The notes under the pieces were generated by a model. It was not told the origin of the DNA. It saw only the letters and a list, made by a program, of their open reading frames with translations, and made no database searches. The translations under genes and the position numbers were made by a program. Shown in pieces: positions 17,059-24,390 of a DNA stretch of 53,649 nt. How positions within the stretch are numbered: the first letter of the stretch is position 1; the number at the start of each line of letters is the position of its first letter. Origin of the DNA: a virus; the IMG/VR virus record IMGVR_UViG_3300038678_000209, positions 1-53,649 of that record; one strand, given 5' to 3'.

Positions 17059-17678
17059 ACAACCCCCGGCAACGAGTGGCGGTAGTCAGGAGAACGGCCG
17101 TAGTTGGAACGCATCGGTGGCCGTGCAATGGCGCCAGGTGCTCGTTTCTCGGCGCGGGTAGATTCGGCATCAGTGCGCTTGCGGTCTCGGTACCGCTGCA
17201 TGGCCGTGTCGATTTCCATACCAATACCCAACCCAGAGAGCAACCCTTGAAGCGTACCAGATACGCTAGACGGCTGAACGAACGCGGCGCCTTTGAGGAG
17301 CGCGGAGGAAATAGCCTGTTTGCGCTCAGATTCGGCGGACGCGGATGGACTAAGCTTGGTCAAATCTACGGAAACGTCGGGCGGTGTCGGACCAGGAATC
17401 TCCTTCCGAGCGCGGACGCGGCCACGGGGGGCTTGGCTGGATGGCCTTCCTGTAACGCCCAATGGCGAGACGGTACCCCTCCGCGGCTTCCGCTTGCTAC
17501 CTGTCAGTTTTGGTCTAGGTGCCCGCGGTGGTCGTGGTGCTTTCTTGGGCTGTAGTTGCGGGTCGAGTATCTCGCGCGCTGTCGCTCTCCGAGACGGTCT
17601 CGCGAACTCAAACTCAAAGTCCGCACCTCGACCAGAACTTCGCGCTGGAAACGTTTTGTCTAACGGAACGAGCGGCAT
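17055..17678 (-). CDS. Basic proline-rich hypothetical protein
   Basis: A 207-residue protein. Residues 30-110 are rich in R, K and P (QPKKAPRPPRAPRPK) and look disordered. A short hydrophobic glycine-containing segment (SGTLQGLLSGLGIGMEIDTAM) follows, then a basic tail. It lies in the region before the terminase, together with another glycine-rich gene, and may be a minor virion or DNA-associated protein. No family is recognised. Confidence 0.6.
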   Translation of the reverse strand: MPLVPLDKTFPARSSGRGADFEFEFARPSRRATAREILDPQLQPKKAPRPPRAPRPKLTGSKRKPRRGTVSPLGVTGRPSSQAPRGRVRARKEIPGPTPPDVSVDLTKLSPSASAESERKQAISSALLKGAAFVQPSSVSGTLQGLLSGLGIGMEIDTAMQRYRDRKRTDAESTRAEKRAPGAIARPPMRSNYGRSPDYRHSLPGVV

Positions 17679-17679
17679 C

Positions 17680-17961
17680 TTAGAACCTCAACTGTTGCGC
17701 GAAGTCAAATCCAGCGGCAGCCGCCGACGTTTTCGCGGCCAACTGCTGCTGCTTGAACCGGTTGAGCGTGTCCATTATGGCGGTCATACGCCGGCGCTTT
17801 GGGCGAGACGCAGCCTCTTCCTTCTTGCGCTGCTTCCGGCGCTCCACGTCGGAAAGGATGCCCGTGCCCAAACCAACTGCGCCACCAATTGCACCCGCAG
17901 GACCGAGCAGCGCTCCGGCCGCGCCCGCTCCAGGTCCGCCATAGCCTACACCTGCTGGCAT
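17680..17961 (-). CDS. Glycine/alanine-rich small protein
   Basis: A 93-residue protein. Residues 1-40 are almost entirely G, A and hydrophobic residues (GAAGALLGPAGAIGGAVGLGTG), a glycine-zipper pattern that may insert into membranes. A basic helical region follows (ERRKQRKKEEAASRPKRRR). AGGAG lies a suitable distance upstream of the ATG. It could be an ejected virion protein that meets the cell membrane, or a lysis accessory. Confidence 0.65.
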   Translation of the reverse strand: MPAGVGYGGPGAGAAGALLGPAGAIGGAVGLGTGILSDVERRKQRKKEEAASRPKRRRMTAIMDTLNRFKQQQLAAKTSAAAAGFDFAQQLRF

Positions 17962-17973
17962 CGTATCGTTCTC

Positions 17974-18132
17974 CTACTTCTGCGCGGCCACAACCAGCGC
18001 GTCGTTGATAGTCTGTTCCCACGCTGCTACGCGGTCCGAAAGTACGTCAAACCCACGTGATAACGGCTCCAGGTTGCAACTGCAACACACCGCGACGCCG
18101 CACACAAAGAGTAAACACGCTAGCTTTTTCAT
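17974..18132 (-). CDS. Small lipoprotein (spanin-like candidate)
   Basis: A 52-residue protein beginning MKKLACLLFVCGVAVCCSC, a lipoprotein-type signal sequence with a charged start, a hydrophobic core and a cysteine cluster at 16-19 that would supply the acylated residue. The mature part is only about 34 residues (NLEPLSRGFDVLSDRVAAW). This size fits outer-membrane spanin subunits, but the lipobox is not canonical and no embedded partner gene is seen. It is the first gene after the promoter at 18181-18209. Confidence 0.6.
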   Translation of the reverse strand: MKKLACLLFVCGVAVCCSCNLEPLSRGFDVLSDRVAAWEQTINDALVVAAQK

Positions 18133-18180
18133 CTGTTCAAACCTCTCTAGTTTCCCAATGTGCTTCTTCCTCTGCTCTGT

Positions 18181-18209
18181 ATTATAGCCGCAAGCGCGCT
18201 TCCGGTCAA
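18181..18209 (-). promoter_or_regulatory. Sigma70-type promoter
   Basis: Leftward TTGACC at 18209-18204, a 17-base spacer and TATAAT at 18186-18181. It overlaps the last codons of the zinc-finger gene upstream and would start transcripts near 18174, about 40 bases before the lipoprotein gene. It would serve the lipoprotein-to-terminase operon. Confidence 0.8.
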
Positions 18210-19111
18210 GTTGACCACGCATTGGCCAAGCCATTCAGGCGGTCTTCGGGGGTGCCCTCATAGCAGGCGCGTTCTAGATCGGTCATCGGTCGGGACTCAG
18301 CCTCTTCCTGCGCGGCCCGCAGATTGTCGCCGGTCGGATCAGGCTGGCATGGAACCATGGGAGCGTCCGGCTTCGAGGCATTGGCGTACCGTCTTCGGCG
18401 ACGGCGCTTCTTGGACACGCGAGACGTGTAGCTGCCTGGTGGCTCGGTGTCCCAACCAACCTCCCGTTGGCCGGCAGCGTGGGACTCGACCTTGTCTTCA
18501 TGCGACCACGTGCGGCGCTTGGACTTCTTGTGGGAACGGGCTTCCTCCATGCGCACGTGAGACTGCTCCCGCAGGACATTATCAGCTCGCGCGACGGCTT
18601 CGTGTGAGGGAATGCCCTGCGCGAGCAGCTTGTCGTATTCGCGGACGTGGGCAGGACCGCGGGTGGGGATGCCAGCGCCGACCTTGCGGAACTTCACGCG
18701 GCACCGCTTGTGCCACAAATAGTGACCTTTCAAGCCTTCGCCGTACTCCTCCAGGATTTCGTCCGGCGAGCGCGGGATAGCGTCGAATTCGTCGGTGGCT
18801 TCATTGAAAACTAGATCGCGGCCCACTGCCCACTTGGAGAGGCCAGTGCCGTCAAGCCACTTGGCAGCGATCCAGACGGCATGTTTGGGGTCCATGGGCT
18901 CATTGCACACCCCGCATTGGCCTTCTTGCTGTTTCCACTGGGCGTATTTGCACTGGTAGAGGGCCATGCGCACGTCTGCTGTCGTGAAGCCAACGCGATC
19001 GCACTTGCGGACAGACCCAACACCGGGCTTCCACGTGTTCGTCTTCCGCTTGTTGAACCGACGACCACACGTCTCGCACCTGCCCGTTCGATTCTGACCC
19101 GCGTTTTTCAT
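18206..19111 (-). CDS. Zinc-finger protein, HNH-like arrangement
   Basis: A 301-residue protein with AGGAGG eight bases upstream of the ATG. CETCGRRF (residues 12-19) forms one half of a zinc site, and CGVCNEPMD around residue 65 another. HKRCRVKF near residue 134 adds His and Cys. The spacing recalls treble-clef or HNH folds, but a clear catalytic histidine pair is not visible. The C-terminal half is charged and lysine/arginine-rich (SKKRRRRRRYANASK) and probably disordered. It has its own promoter and a long 5' leader with an inverted repeat. A DNA-binding or nuclease role is inferred only. Confidence 0.6.
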   Translation of the reverse strand: MKNAGQNRTGRCETCGRRFNKRKTNTWKPGVGSVRKCDRVGFTTADVRMALYQCKYAQWKQQEGQCGVCNEPMDPKHAVWIAAKWLDGTGLSKWAVGRDLVFNEATDEFDAIPRSPDEILEEYGEGLKGHYLWHKRCRVKFRKVGAGIPTRGPAHVREYDKLLAQGIPSHEAVARADNVLREQSHVRMEEARSHKKSKRRTWSHEDKVESHAAGQREVGWDTEPPGSYTSRVSKKRRRRRRYANASKPDAPMVPCQPDPTGDNLRAAQEEAESRPMTDLERACYEGTPEDRLNGLANAWST

Positions 19112-19152
19112 GCCGAAAACCTCCTTTTCAAGTGAGAGTTAAAAAAACCACC

Positions 19153-19212
19153 GCGCAAAACGGCATATTGTGATAAGAGAGAAATAGTAATAGCAAGACT
19201 GTCGTTTTGCGC
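19153..19212. repeat. Inverted repeat in 5' leader of zinc-finger gene
   Basis: GCGCAAAACG at 19153-19162 and CGTTTTGCGC at 19203-19212 form a perfect 10-base stem with a 40-base AT-rich loop. It lies within the predicted transcript leader that begins near 19233 and ends at the ATG at 19111. It may be an operator pair bound as DNA or a leader RNA structure controlling the gene. Confidence 0.6.
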
Positions 19213-19239
19213 CCCCTCTTTTTCCAGTGACACCGTACC

Positions 19240-19269
19240 ATTATAGCTGCGGGCCGGGCAGCGGGTCAA
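19240..19269 (-). promoter_or_regulatory. Sigma70-type promoter
   Basis: Leftward TTGACC at 19269-19264, an 18-base spacer and TATAAT at 19245-19240, just after the small membrane-protein gene. It drives the zinc-finger gene through a leader of about 120 bases. Confidence 0.75.
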
Positions 19270-19274
19270 GTGGG

Positions 19275-19385
19275 TCATGGGGTTCCTCCGCGGAACAGCA
19301 GGATGAGCCAATAGACCGCGGCTGCCACGAAGGCGAGCGCGACGGCGCCGGCACACGCGAGGATGACCCAACCGATCAGATGCAC
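19275..19385 (-). CDS. Tiny membrane protein
   Basis: A 36-residue protein starting at a GTG, four bases after the stop of the methyltransferase gene, whose last codons supply a GGAG ribosome binding site. Almost the whole sequence is one membrane helix (LIGWVILACAGAVALAFVAA then VYWLILLFRGG). It may be a holin-like, superinfection or membrane-signalling peptide. Coding is supported by spacing and composition, not by a known family. Confidence 0.5.
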   Translation of the reverse strand: MHLIGWVILACAGAVALAFVAAAVYWLILLFRGGTP

Positions 19386-19388
19386 GGG

Positions 19389-20186
19389 TCACTCCACAGG
19401 GGTGCTGCAAAGAGACTCACTGGATGTATGCCCCCAGAGAGGGTCACCAGGCGTAATGCTTGCCATCCGAGCGCAGGCACCACCGGCATACAGCTTGGAC
19501 AGCTCGATGCCCAGCCAGCGGCGGTTCAGCTTCTTGGCGACGGCGGGGGTGGTGCCGCTGCCTACGAAGGGGTCAAGCACGAGATCGCCCTCGTTGGAAC
19601 AGGCTCGAATAATGCGGCCGAGGACCTGCTCAGGCATCTGGCAACCGTGAAAGCCTTGGCGTTCGTTGTGGGTGCCGCAGACTCGCGGGAACTCCCACGT
19701 GTCGTCGGGGATGCGGCCACGAGGATCAGCTCGTTTGTCGCCCGCGAGCTGGCGGGCAGACGGCACGCGGATTGCGTCCGCGTTGAACGTGAAGTGCTTG
19801 GGGTCCTTGACAAAGTAGAGCAAGTGCGTGTGGCTGCGCGTAAACTTGCGCTTGCAATTGACGCCAAACGTGTAGTGCCAAATGACCCAATTTCGGCAAT
19901 GCAGGCCAAGATTACTCGTGCAGATGACCTTCAACTCAGCCGCGTAGTCATCGCCGATGGCAAGCCAAAAGGTGCCGTTGGGCTTGAGCATACGTACAAC
20001 TGCGCTGATCCACTCACGTGACCAACGGAGGTAGTCGATGTGAGGTTGCTTGTCGTTGTAGTCGTCGTACTCGTAGCCGATGTTGAACGGCGGGTCGGCG
20101 AAGACGAGGTCGACTGAGCCCGCGTCGAGCTTGGCGAGTTCCTGAATGCAATCGCCGTGGATGATTTGATCTAAGTCAGTTGTCAT
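19389..20186 (-). CDS. DNA methyltransferase (N6-adenine or N4-cytosine), beta class
   Basis: A 265-residue enzyme. The start at 20186 is chosen because AGGAGG sits seven bases upstream and the protein then begins [13 protein letters not shown], typical of the family. The catalytic motif DPPFN is at residues 31-35 and the SAM-binding FVGSGTT at 207-213, that is, in the beta-class order of amino-methyltransferases. IHGDC and [10 protein letters not shown] are well conserved. No partner restriction enzyme is seen, so it is an orphan methylase, probably protecting phage DNA from host restriction or marking it for packaging or regulation. It is preceded by a tiny membrane-protein gene and a promoter. 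Confidence 0.93.
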   Translation of the reverse strand: MTTDLDQIIHGDCIQELAKLDAGSVDLVFADPPFNIGYEYDDYNDKQPHIDYLRWSREWISAVVRMLKPNGTFWLAIGDDYAAELKVICTSNLGLHCRNWVIWHYTFGVNCKRKFTRSHTHLLYFVKDPKHFTFNADAIRVPSARQLAGDKRADPRGRIPDDTWEFPRVCGTHNERQGFHGCQMPEQVLGRIIRACSNEGDLVLDPFVGSGTTPAVAKKLNRRWLGIELSKLYAGGACARMASITPGDPLWGHTSSESLCSTPVE

Positions 20187-20220
20187 GTTAGTTCCTCCTG
20201 GTTGCTGGATAGTAATACCG

Positions 20221-20343
20221 TCAAATCGTGGGCAAGTCAAGCACGAAGTTGGGGGTGGAGACGAGGTGGATCGCGTACACAAACGCCCCGACTAGGAGCG
20301 TCGCGATTGCGGCCACGTACAGAATGGTCAGAGCAGAGCGCAT
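20221..20343 (-). CDS. Tiny membrane protein
   Basis: A 40-residue protein beginning [19 protein letters not shown], with one predicted membrane helix and a short outer tail ([12 protein letters not shown]). A GGAGG lies nine bases upstream of the ATG. It is the first gene after the promoter at 20368-20396, with the methyltransferase following. Function unknown. Confidence 0.65.
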   Translation of the reverse strand: MRSALTILYVAAIATLLVGAFVYAIHLVSTPNFVLDLPTI

Positions 20344-20367
20344 TGCGGGGGTCCTCCCTTCTGCTCG

Positions 20368-20396
20368 ATCATACCCCCGGCACGCAGGCGGGTCAA
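20368..20396 (-). promoter_or_regulatory. Sigma70-type promoter for methyltransferase operon
   Basis: Leftward TTGACC at 20396-20391, a 17-base spacer and TATGAT at 20373-20368. A strong inverted repeat (20398-20429) abuts the -35 box, a position suited to an activator or repressor. Confidence 0.75.
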
Positions 20397-20397
20397 G

Positions 20398-20429
20398 TTG
20401 TCAGAAAAGTAGGTGCGTTTTTCTGACAA
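20398..20429. promoter_or_regulatory. 11-bp inverted repeat next to promoter (operator candidate)
   Basis: TTGTCAGAAAA at 20398-20408 is the reverse complement of TTTTCTGACAA at 20419-20429, with a 10-base spacer. It starts one base upstream of a -35 box. No T-run follows on the leftward strand, so a protein-binding operator is more likely than a terminator. Bases 20430-20665 up to the next gene hold nothing else recognisable. Confidence 0.55.
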
Positions 20430-20665
20430 AGCGCCAGCCGGGCGCGCGGTTGATTGCTGTTTTCTGGGTGCCGGGATAACAGCAGGGCTAGAATTGCGAC
20501 AGTGTGAGCTGGTAAAGTGGAAACGCGAGAAGTGTGAGTCTCAGTGGAATGTGGGTCCGACCGCGGGACCACGGGCGGCCGCGTGTGACCCGGGCGCGGG
20601 ACAGGAGGGCGACAAACTGCGGTTGCTGGCCGTGCCCCACATCTTCCATAGCCAAGCAGGCGTAC

Positions 20666-20884
20666 CTACTCGTTGCGGACGATGGCTGCGTTGGCAAACA
20701 TCACAACTTCATCCAACTTCGTGAGCGCAACTGACTGCTCTCGGCTGGATGGTGTGCTTTCCGCGATGCACTCTGCCAGAACCTTAGCGTGCGCGCGGAT
20801 GCTGGTGTAGCGTGCAAGCTGGTCATCCTTTGGAGGATGGTGCGTGAAGTCTCGGTCTATGCGCTCTCTCATCTTGTCGTCCAT
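20666..20884 (-). CDS. Small acidic-helical hypothetical protein
   Basis: A 72-residue protein (MDDKMRERIDRDFTHHPPKD at the start) that is entirely helical. It resembles small phage proteins in which a charged HHPPK-type N-terminus is followed by a helix pair (residues 25-70), a widespread uncharacterised acyl-carrier-sized family. GAAAGGA lies upstream of the ATG, and a near-consensus promoter is 20 bases further. It is the first leftward gene, opposite the first rightward gene across a 525-bp control region. Confidence 0.75.
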   Translation of the reverse strand: MDDKMRERIDRDFTHHPPKDDQLARYTSIRAHAKVLAECIAESTPSSREQSVALTKLDEVVMFANAAIVRNE

Positions 20885-20904
20885 TGGTTTTTCCTTTCTA
20901 GTGG

Positions 20905-20933
20905 ATTATACCGCCAACGCGAGGGCGGATCAA
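20905..20933 (-). promoter_or_regulatory. Leftward sigma70-type promoter
   Basis: TTGATC at 20933-20928, a 17-base spacer and TATAAT at 20910-20905, read leftward. The transcript would start about 20898 and reach the ATG at 20884 almost at once. Confidence 0.75.
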
Positions 20934-21235
20934 CCGCAAAAAGCAGCGTGCCCCACATTTTTCGTAGACAACGTGGGGTGCCAATCGTCTCTATTCCCCG
21001 TCGCTCTGGGGGTCCATCGGGGTCCGCTCGCGCCCCGCGTTATCGGTCCCCACCTACCACGCGCCGCGCTCGCGCCCCTGGTTATAGGGCCTGTGCTGAT
21101 CACGCAGTCTGTGCTGGATTATCGGTCGCGTGGCCCGCACGCCACATGTATGATGCTTAAACGCAACACGTGTGTCCAGCGTGCGAGCGCGCGAGCACCC
21201 CCGGGTGGTGGGCAATAGTACTCATGTGCTAGTGG

Positions 21236-21266
21236 CTAATTGAGACTGAGTCTCATTATCAATTAG
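21236..21266. promoter_or_regulatory. Nested inverted repeats (operator candidate)
   Basis: CTAATTGA at 21236-21243 is the reverse complement of TCAATTAG at 21259-21266. Inside it lies TGAGACTGAGTCTCA at 21241-21255, a perfect palindrome around one central base. The two overlapping symmetries cannot both form as RNA, so binding of dimeric regulators is the simpler reading. Confidence 0.55.
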
Positions 21267-21310
21267 GTTGTCTTGACTCAATCCACCCTTAGCGGCCCCA
21301 CCCCCCCAAC

Positions 21311-21324
21311 TTAGGCTAGCCTAA
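21311..21324. promoter_or_regulatory. 14-bp perfect palindrome upstream of rightward promoter
   Basis: TTAGGCTAGCCTAA is perfectly self-complementary and ends 24 bases before the -35 box of the rightward promoter. This is a typical operator position for an activator or repressor. No regulator gene is obvious in the genome. Confidence 0.55.
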
Positions 21325-21348
21325 ATTGTAACATCTTGGTTTCACGCC

Positions 21349-21377
21349 TTGACATCACGCGCTAGGCATCATACACT
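21349..21377 (+). promoter_or_regulatory. Rightward promoter for first small-gene operon
   Basis: A perfect TTGACA at 21349-21354, a 17-base spacer and TACACT at 21372-21377. It lies 33 bases upstream of the first rightward gene. The -10 box is weaker than in the leftward promoters, suggesting activation by a protein bound at the palindrome upstream. Confidence 0.65.
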
Positions 21378-21409
21378 TAGACTGAATCGCCGAAACGGAG
21401 GCACACGCA

Positions 21410-21817
21410 ATGGAGCCTAAAACATTCTTTTGTGTTGACTGCCAACAGACCCTACCCGCGCAAGACAACAGCCGAACTGGGTCTGGCGGTACGGGCTACG
21501 CCACGAGCGGTGACGCCGACACCCGTGGACCATCAGGCAAGGTCTGTTACGCTTGCTGTGGCGTCCGCGATCGACGCTACATGATCCGCAACGGCCGGAT
21601 AGACTTATACTGGAACAGCCTCCGGGTTTCTAACTGGCCCGGCTCTCTATCATTTAAGGCAGACTGTTACCGAATTAGCTTCCACAACATGGCTGGCAAA
21701 AACGGACGCACCGACGTTTGGTTTACCGGCCCGGATGGTTTCACTTGGCACGGTGTCAACATCGGAGACCACCAAATCATTCGGTGTAAGCGCACGAAAA
21801 CTAAGGCTGCCGCTTAA
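21410..21817 (+). CDS. Zinc-binding early hypothetical protein
   Basis: A 135-residue protein. CVDC (residues 8-11) and CYAC (residues 46-49) form a probable zinc site spanning a G/T/S-rich loop. The C-terminal half is beta-rich with many aromatic residues (KNGRTDVWFTGPDGFTWHGV) and a basic end. ACGGAGG precedes the ATG. As the first gene after the rightward promoter it is likely expressed early, perhaps to act on the host. No family is recognised. Confidence 0.75.
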   Translation: MEPKTFFCVDCQQTLPAQDNSRTGSGGTGYATSGDADTRGPSGKVCYACCGVRDRRYMIRNGRIDLYWNSLRVSNWPGSLSFKADCYRISFHNMAGKNGRTDVWFTGPDGFTWHGVNIGDHQIIRCKRTKTKAAA

Positions 21818-21892
21818 CGCTCGCGCACGTGGATTGTAGACTTGAGCAATCACGTGATGGTCACGCGGTTCTAACAAACGGAGGTTTTTGGA

Positions 21893-22207
21893 ATGTCAAA
21901 ATGCAAGAACACGAACGGATCGGCCTTTATGACCGGTACAGCAGTTGAAGAAACCATGTACGTTGTCGAAGATGTCGGCCCGGTGCCGCGCGACGCATTT
22001 TCGCTGGCTGACTACTTGTCCGAGGATGGCGACGTAGTGTCAATCGAGCGCACGTCCGGATGGTGGTCTCGCTTGTCCGCGCCCGGGTACCTGGACTGTA
22101 CAGACTGGCAAGGTCCGTACAAAACCGAACGCGAAGCGCTGATAGATTTGGCCGAAACGCACGATGTCTGCCCGCAATGCTGGCAGCAATGCTGGGAGCA
22201 AGAGTGA
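21893..22207 (+). CDS. Hypothetical protein, acidic
   Basis: A 104-residue acidic protein with a good ACGGAGG before the ATG. It ends with a cysteine-rich helix (CPQCWQQCWEQE) that may bind zinc. The central part has YLDCTDWQGPYKTEREALIDLAE, a pattern seen in small phage proteins of unknown role. Its stop overlaps the next start. Confidence 0.7.
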   Translation: MSKCKNTNGSAFMTGTAVEETMYVVEDVGPVPRDAFSLADYLSEDGDVVSIERTSGWWSRLSAPGYLDCTDWQGPYKTEREALIDLAETHDVCPQCWQQCWEQE

Positions 22208-22755
22208 TGAAAAGCTACATACCAAAATATCTGGACCGATGGACTAGACCCGACCACTACGTGGGCGCCGAATGGTATGACTACTTTGGCTCCGGTGTGG
22301 GCCAGCACCGCGATTCCGATTGCCTAGAGCGCGCCAATTTCCGGGCAATGCTCAGCGCGCTTGGGTTTGATGACGACGAACTTCCTTCGGACGATTGCCC
22401 AACGGTAGACGATGACCCCACTCGGGTGATCGTCCAAGAAAATCACTGGGCTGTCGGTTGGGTGGAATGGATTGCCATACACCATACGGACGCTGACGGG
22501 CTTCGGATCGCTGACGAGCAAAAGTCCAGATTACAGGACTATCCTGTATTGGACGAAGAACTCCGGTCCGAGTATGAAGACGATGAGTGTTGCAAAGTAT
22601 GGACAAATTGCTACGACCCGCGCGAGCGCGCTGCATACTTGCGGGACCATATTTCCAAACCGGCCGGTTTGTTCAGAGAACTCCGGTCCGCTATTCGTGG
22701 CGATTGGTACGAAGCGGCAAACCTCTTACCTTGCCCATCCGACCTATTATGTTAG
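22207..22755 (+). CDS. Acidic hypothetical protein
   Basis: A 182-residue protein starting at the ATG that overlaps the previous stop (TGATG). It is rich in D, E, W and Y. The first 25 residues (YIPKYLDRWTRPDHYVGAEW) and the central VGWVEWIAIHHTDADG are distinctive. The acidic, aromatic character could mimic DNA, but this is speculation. No family recognised. Confidence 0.7.
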   Translation: MKSYIPKYLDRWTRPDHYVGAEWYDYFGSGVGQHRDSDCLERANFRAMLSALGFDDDELPSDDCPTVDDDPTRVIVQENHWAVGWVEWIAIHHTDADGLRIADEQKSRLQDYPVLDEELRSEYEDDECCKVWTNCYDPRERAAYLRDHISKPAGLFRELRSAIRGDWYEAANLLPCPSDLLC

Positions 22756-22768
22756 AAAGCCGAACATA

Positions 22769-22873
22769 ATGGAGCTACTCTACTGTGCCGCGTTCCTGGT
22801 GTGCCAGCTTGCGGGCTTGGTCATTCTGGGTTTGATCTTCAGCGTCGATCGCAAACAGAAAAGCAAGACTTGA
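22769..22873 (+). CDS. Tiny membrane protein
   Basis: A 34-residue protein with one membrane helix (LLYCAAFLVCQLAGLVILGL) followed by a basic tail (VDRKQKSKT). The ribosome binding site is weak. Tiny single-helix proteins recur in this genome, which supports coding. Confidence 0.45.
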   Translation: MELLYCAAFLVCQLAGLVILGLIFSVDRKQKSKT

Positions 22874-23002
22874 CATTTTGTGTGTGCGAACAACAGTCTT
22901 GGTACTACCCATTCTCTTATACCATAGACTGCCGTTCCACCACACAATTTTCCAGCTTGTACTTTACATGTGCTCGCATTGCGGCGGATTCGTTGATGCC
23001 GC

Positions 23003-23031
23003 TTGACTTTCCGCGTGCGGCATTCTACCAT
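23003..23031 (+). promoter_or_regulatory. Rightward promoter
   Basis: TTGACT at 23003-23008, a 17-base spacer and TACCAT at 23026-23031, in a 181-base gap. It would start transcripts just upstream of the ATG at 23055. Confidence 0.5.
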
Positions 23032-23054
23032 CGAACGGAAGGGAGCCGATTACC

Positions 23055-23252
23055 ATGATTACAGCAGAAGAACGACTTGCGATAGCTGCGGACCGTCGGT
23101 TGTGGATCATAGGGGCGAGCTTCGATGCTAACCAAGCACAAAGCAAACCTCGCGAGACGTGTGGCTGCGGTTTCAAGATTCGCGGACCTAACCACGGATC
23201 GGGGACTCATCACAAGATGAGACACCCCAAATTGCGAAAGGGCGGTAAGTAA
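23055..23252 (+). CDS. Small hypothetical protein
   Basis: A 65-residue protein with GGGAG upstream of the ATG. The N-terminal helix (EERLAIAADRRLWIIGASF) leads to a short Cys/His/Gly-rich C-terminal part (CGCGFKIRGPNHGSGTHHK). It could bind a metal or nucleic acid. It is the first gene after the promoter at 23003-23031. Confidence 0.65.
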   Translation: MITAEERLAIAADRRLWIIGASFDANQAQSKPRETCGCGFKIRGPNHGSGTHHKMRHPKLRKGGK

Positions 23253-23253
23253 C

Positions 23254-23376
23254 ATGATCGGAACAGCAATTGCTATCGGTGTAGGAGTAGTCGTGATTGC
23301 GTTCGCGGGCTGGACGGTTCATTCAGACTTGCACGGCGTTCCGTACTACCGACCGCGTCACCGCCGACGTTTCTAG
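23254..23376 (+). CDS. Tiny membrane protein
   Basis: A 40-residue protein one base after the preceding stop. One membrane helix (IGTAIAIGVGVVVIAFAGW) is followed by a basic, aromatic tail (YYRPRHRRRF). Topology suggests an inner-membrane peptide with a cytoplasmic tail. Function unknown. Confidence 0.5.
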   Translation: MIGTAIAIGVGVVVIAFAGWTVHSDLHGVPYYRPRHRRRF

Positions 23377-23409
23377 TCTTGCTCCGTGCAAGAGAAAGGA
23401 CCAATAACC

Positions 23410-23823
23410 ATGATGACCAAAAAGGACTTCATTGCCCTCGCCGACGCCATCCGCCAACACAATGAGTCTCCAGCAGTCGGACCAATATTTACGCCGGATC
23501 ACCTTAACACTCTTGCGCATACCTGCCGCAAGAGCAACCCGCGATTTGACCGTGGGCGCTGGCTAGGCTACATCCGCGGCGAGTGTGGCCCCAATGGCGG
23601 CGCGGTCCGCAAACCAAAAGAGGCGCCTAAGGAAGACGCGCCGAAGCAAGTGGATAGGTCTGCAATTCACCATTTGTGCGAAGTGCTAGAGTGGGGTAAA
23701 GGAAACCGCGGCCGTAGGGACTGCAACCCATACGGCGTGCCGGAAATCGAGGCTGCGCTGCGGTTCCTCGGAGAACTCCAGGGCGTCGACTGGCTGAACG
23801 CCGAAACGGAGACCAATACGTGA
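23410..23823 (+). CDS. Hypothetical protein with two helical domains
   Basis: A 137-residue protein. Residues 1-60 (FIALADAIRQHNESPAVG, then LNTLAHTCRKSNPRFDRGRW and GYIRGECGPNGG) match a compact phage domain often found alone. A charged linker with PKEAPKEDAPK follows, then a second helical part. GAAAGGA lies upstream. It couples to the next gene through a GTGA overlap. No biochemical role is known. Confidence 0.75.
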   Translation: MMTKKDFIALADAIRQHNESPAVGPIFTPDHLNTLAHTCRKSNPRFDRGRWLGYIRGECGPNGGAVRKPKEAPKEDAPKQVDRSAIHHLCEVLEWGKGNRGRRDCNPYGVPEIEAALRFLGELQGVDWLNAETETNT

Positions 23824-24002
23824 CAGACCTACAAGCATTGAAGTACGCAGTGGACGCGCTCCGGCACAATGCTGATTGCGACTTTTTCGCGTGTCCAGGC
23901 CACAAGAAACCACCAGTGGACATGGCAACGTGTAGGCGTTGCCGATCGCTTTGGGAGCTCAACAAACACATGCGGAAGAGAAAGAAAAGTGGTGCTACAT
24001 GA
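23820..24002 (+). CDS. Small zinc-binding protein
   Basis: A 60-residue protein starting at the GTG that overlaps the previous stop. The cysteines and histidine in CDFFACPGHKK and TCRRC would form a zinc site. A very basic end (KHMRKRKKSG) suggests nucleic-acid contact. Confidence 0.65.
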   Translation: MTDLQALKYAVDALRHNADCDFFACPGHKKPPVDMATCRRCRSLWELNKHMRKRKKSGAT

Positions 24003-24199
24003 AGAAACACGAGCAAATTGTCTACCTTGCGTCGGCAGGAGCAGTAAAAACGTTTGTAATCTTCTGTTGCGACAAGTGCGAAACCGAGTACGTAGAGCGA
24101 ACCACACACGTATACCTTGCCGCACGCAAAGCAGCAGCCTTGGGGTGGTGTGTAAAGGACTTAGGCAACATTCTCTGTCCCAAGTGCGCGGGAGAGTAG
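23999..24199 (+). CDS. Small zinc-ribbon protein
   Basis: A 66-residue protein with an ATGA start overlap. CDKC and CPKC, about 37 residues apart, form a zinc ribbon around a beta hairpin (YVERTTHVYLAARKAAALGW). Function unknown; in this position it is part of the early small-gene operon. Confidence 0.7.
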   Translation: MKKHEQIVYLASAGAVKTFVIFCCDKCETEYVERTTHVYLAARKAAALGWCVKDLGNILCPKCAGE

Positions 24200-24201
24200 C
24201 C

Positions 24202-24390
24202 ATGAAACCGCAATCTACCATTGGTGGGGACCGGTTAACGGACCCGCGATCGTGCGCAAACTGCGGTCGCCGCCCGCGCCTGCCCACTCTCCAGCACTGT
24301 GGACGCTGCTACGAATACCTAAAGCCCCTTGTACGCGCGTGGGCACGCAAGCAGAACCCCATCCCTGGAGAGGACATACCAGAATGTTGA
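24202..24390 (+). CDS. Small zinc-binding protein carrying the 20-bp repeat
   Basis: A 62-residue protein with CANC and CGRC pairs and a C-terminal helix (YLKPLVRAWARKQNP). The repeat at 24218-24237 encodes TIGGDRLT near the N-terminus, so the conserved DNA word is read here in the opposite sense to that of the leftward genes. Confidence 0.7.
   Translation: MKPQSTIGGDRLTDPRSCANCGRRPRLPTLQHCGRCYEYLKPLVRAWARKQNPIPGEDIPEC
24218..24237 (+). repeat. Dispersed 20-bp repeat, copy 4
   Basis: Matches the consensus on the plus strand except the last base (A for G). It is inside the small rightward zinc-protein gene. It faces copy 5 (26487-26506) across the divergent gene cassette and terminator. Confidence 0.85.

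Larger units (their letters stand above)
20934..21348. other. Central divergent control region
   Basis: No convincing gene lies in this stretch between the leftward and rightward gene blocks. It holds CCCCAC/GTGGGG arms near 20950-20980; a partial copy of the 20-bp repeat core (CGGTCCCCACC at 21044-21054); a GC-rich part; then an AT-richer part with nested inverted repeats (21236-21266) and a 14-bp palindrome (21311-21324). Divergent promoters flank it. It is the best candidate for the main control region and possibly a replication origin, but no defined origin motif is seen. Confidence 0.5.

Noticed and set aside
19108-19278. A 56-codon leftward frame with a good GGAGG after the tiny membrane-protein gene
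   Set aside because: It contains the sigma70 promoter and the inverted repeat, is AT-rich in the second half and lacks protein-like composition.
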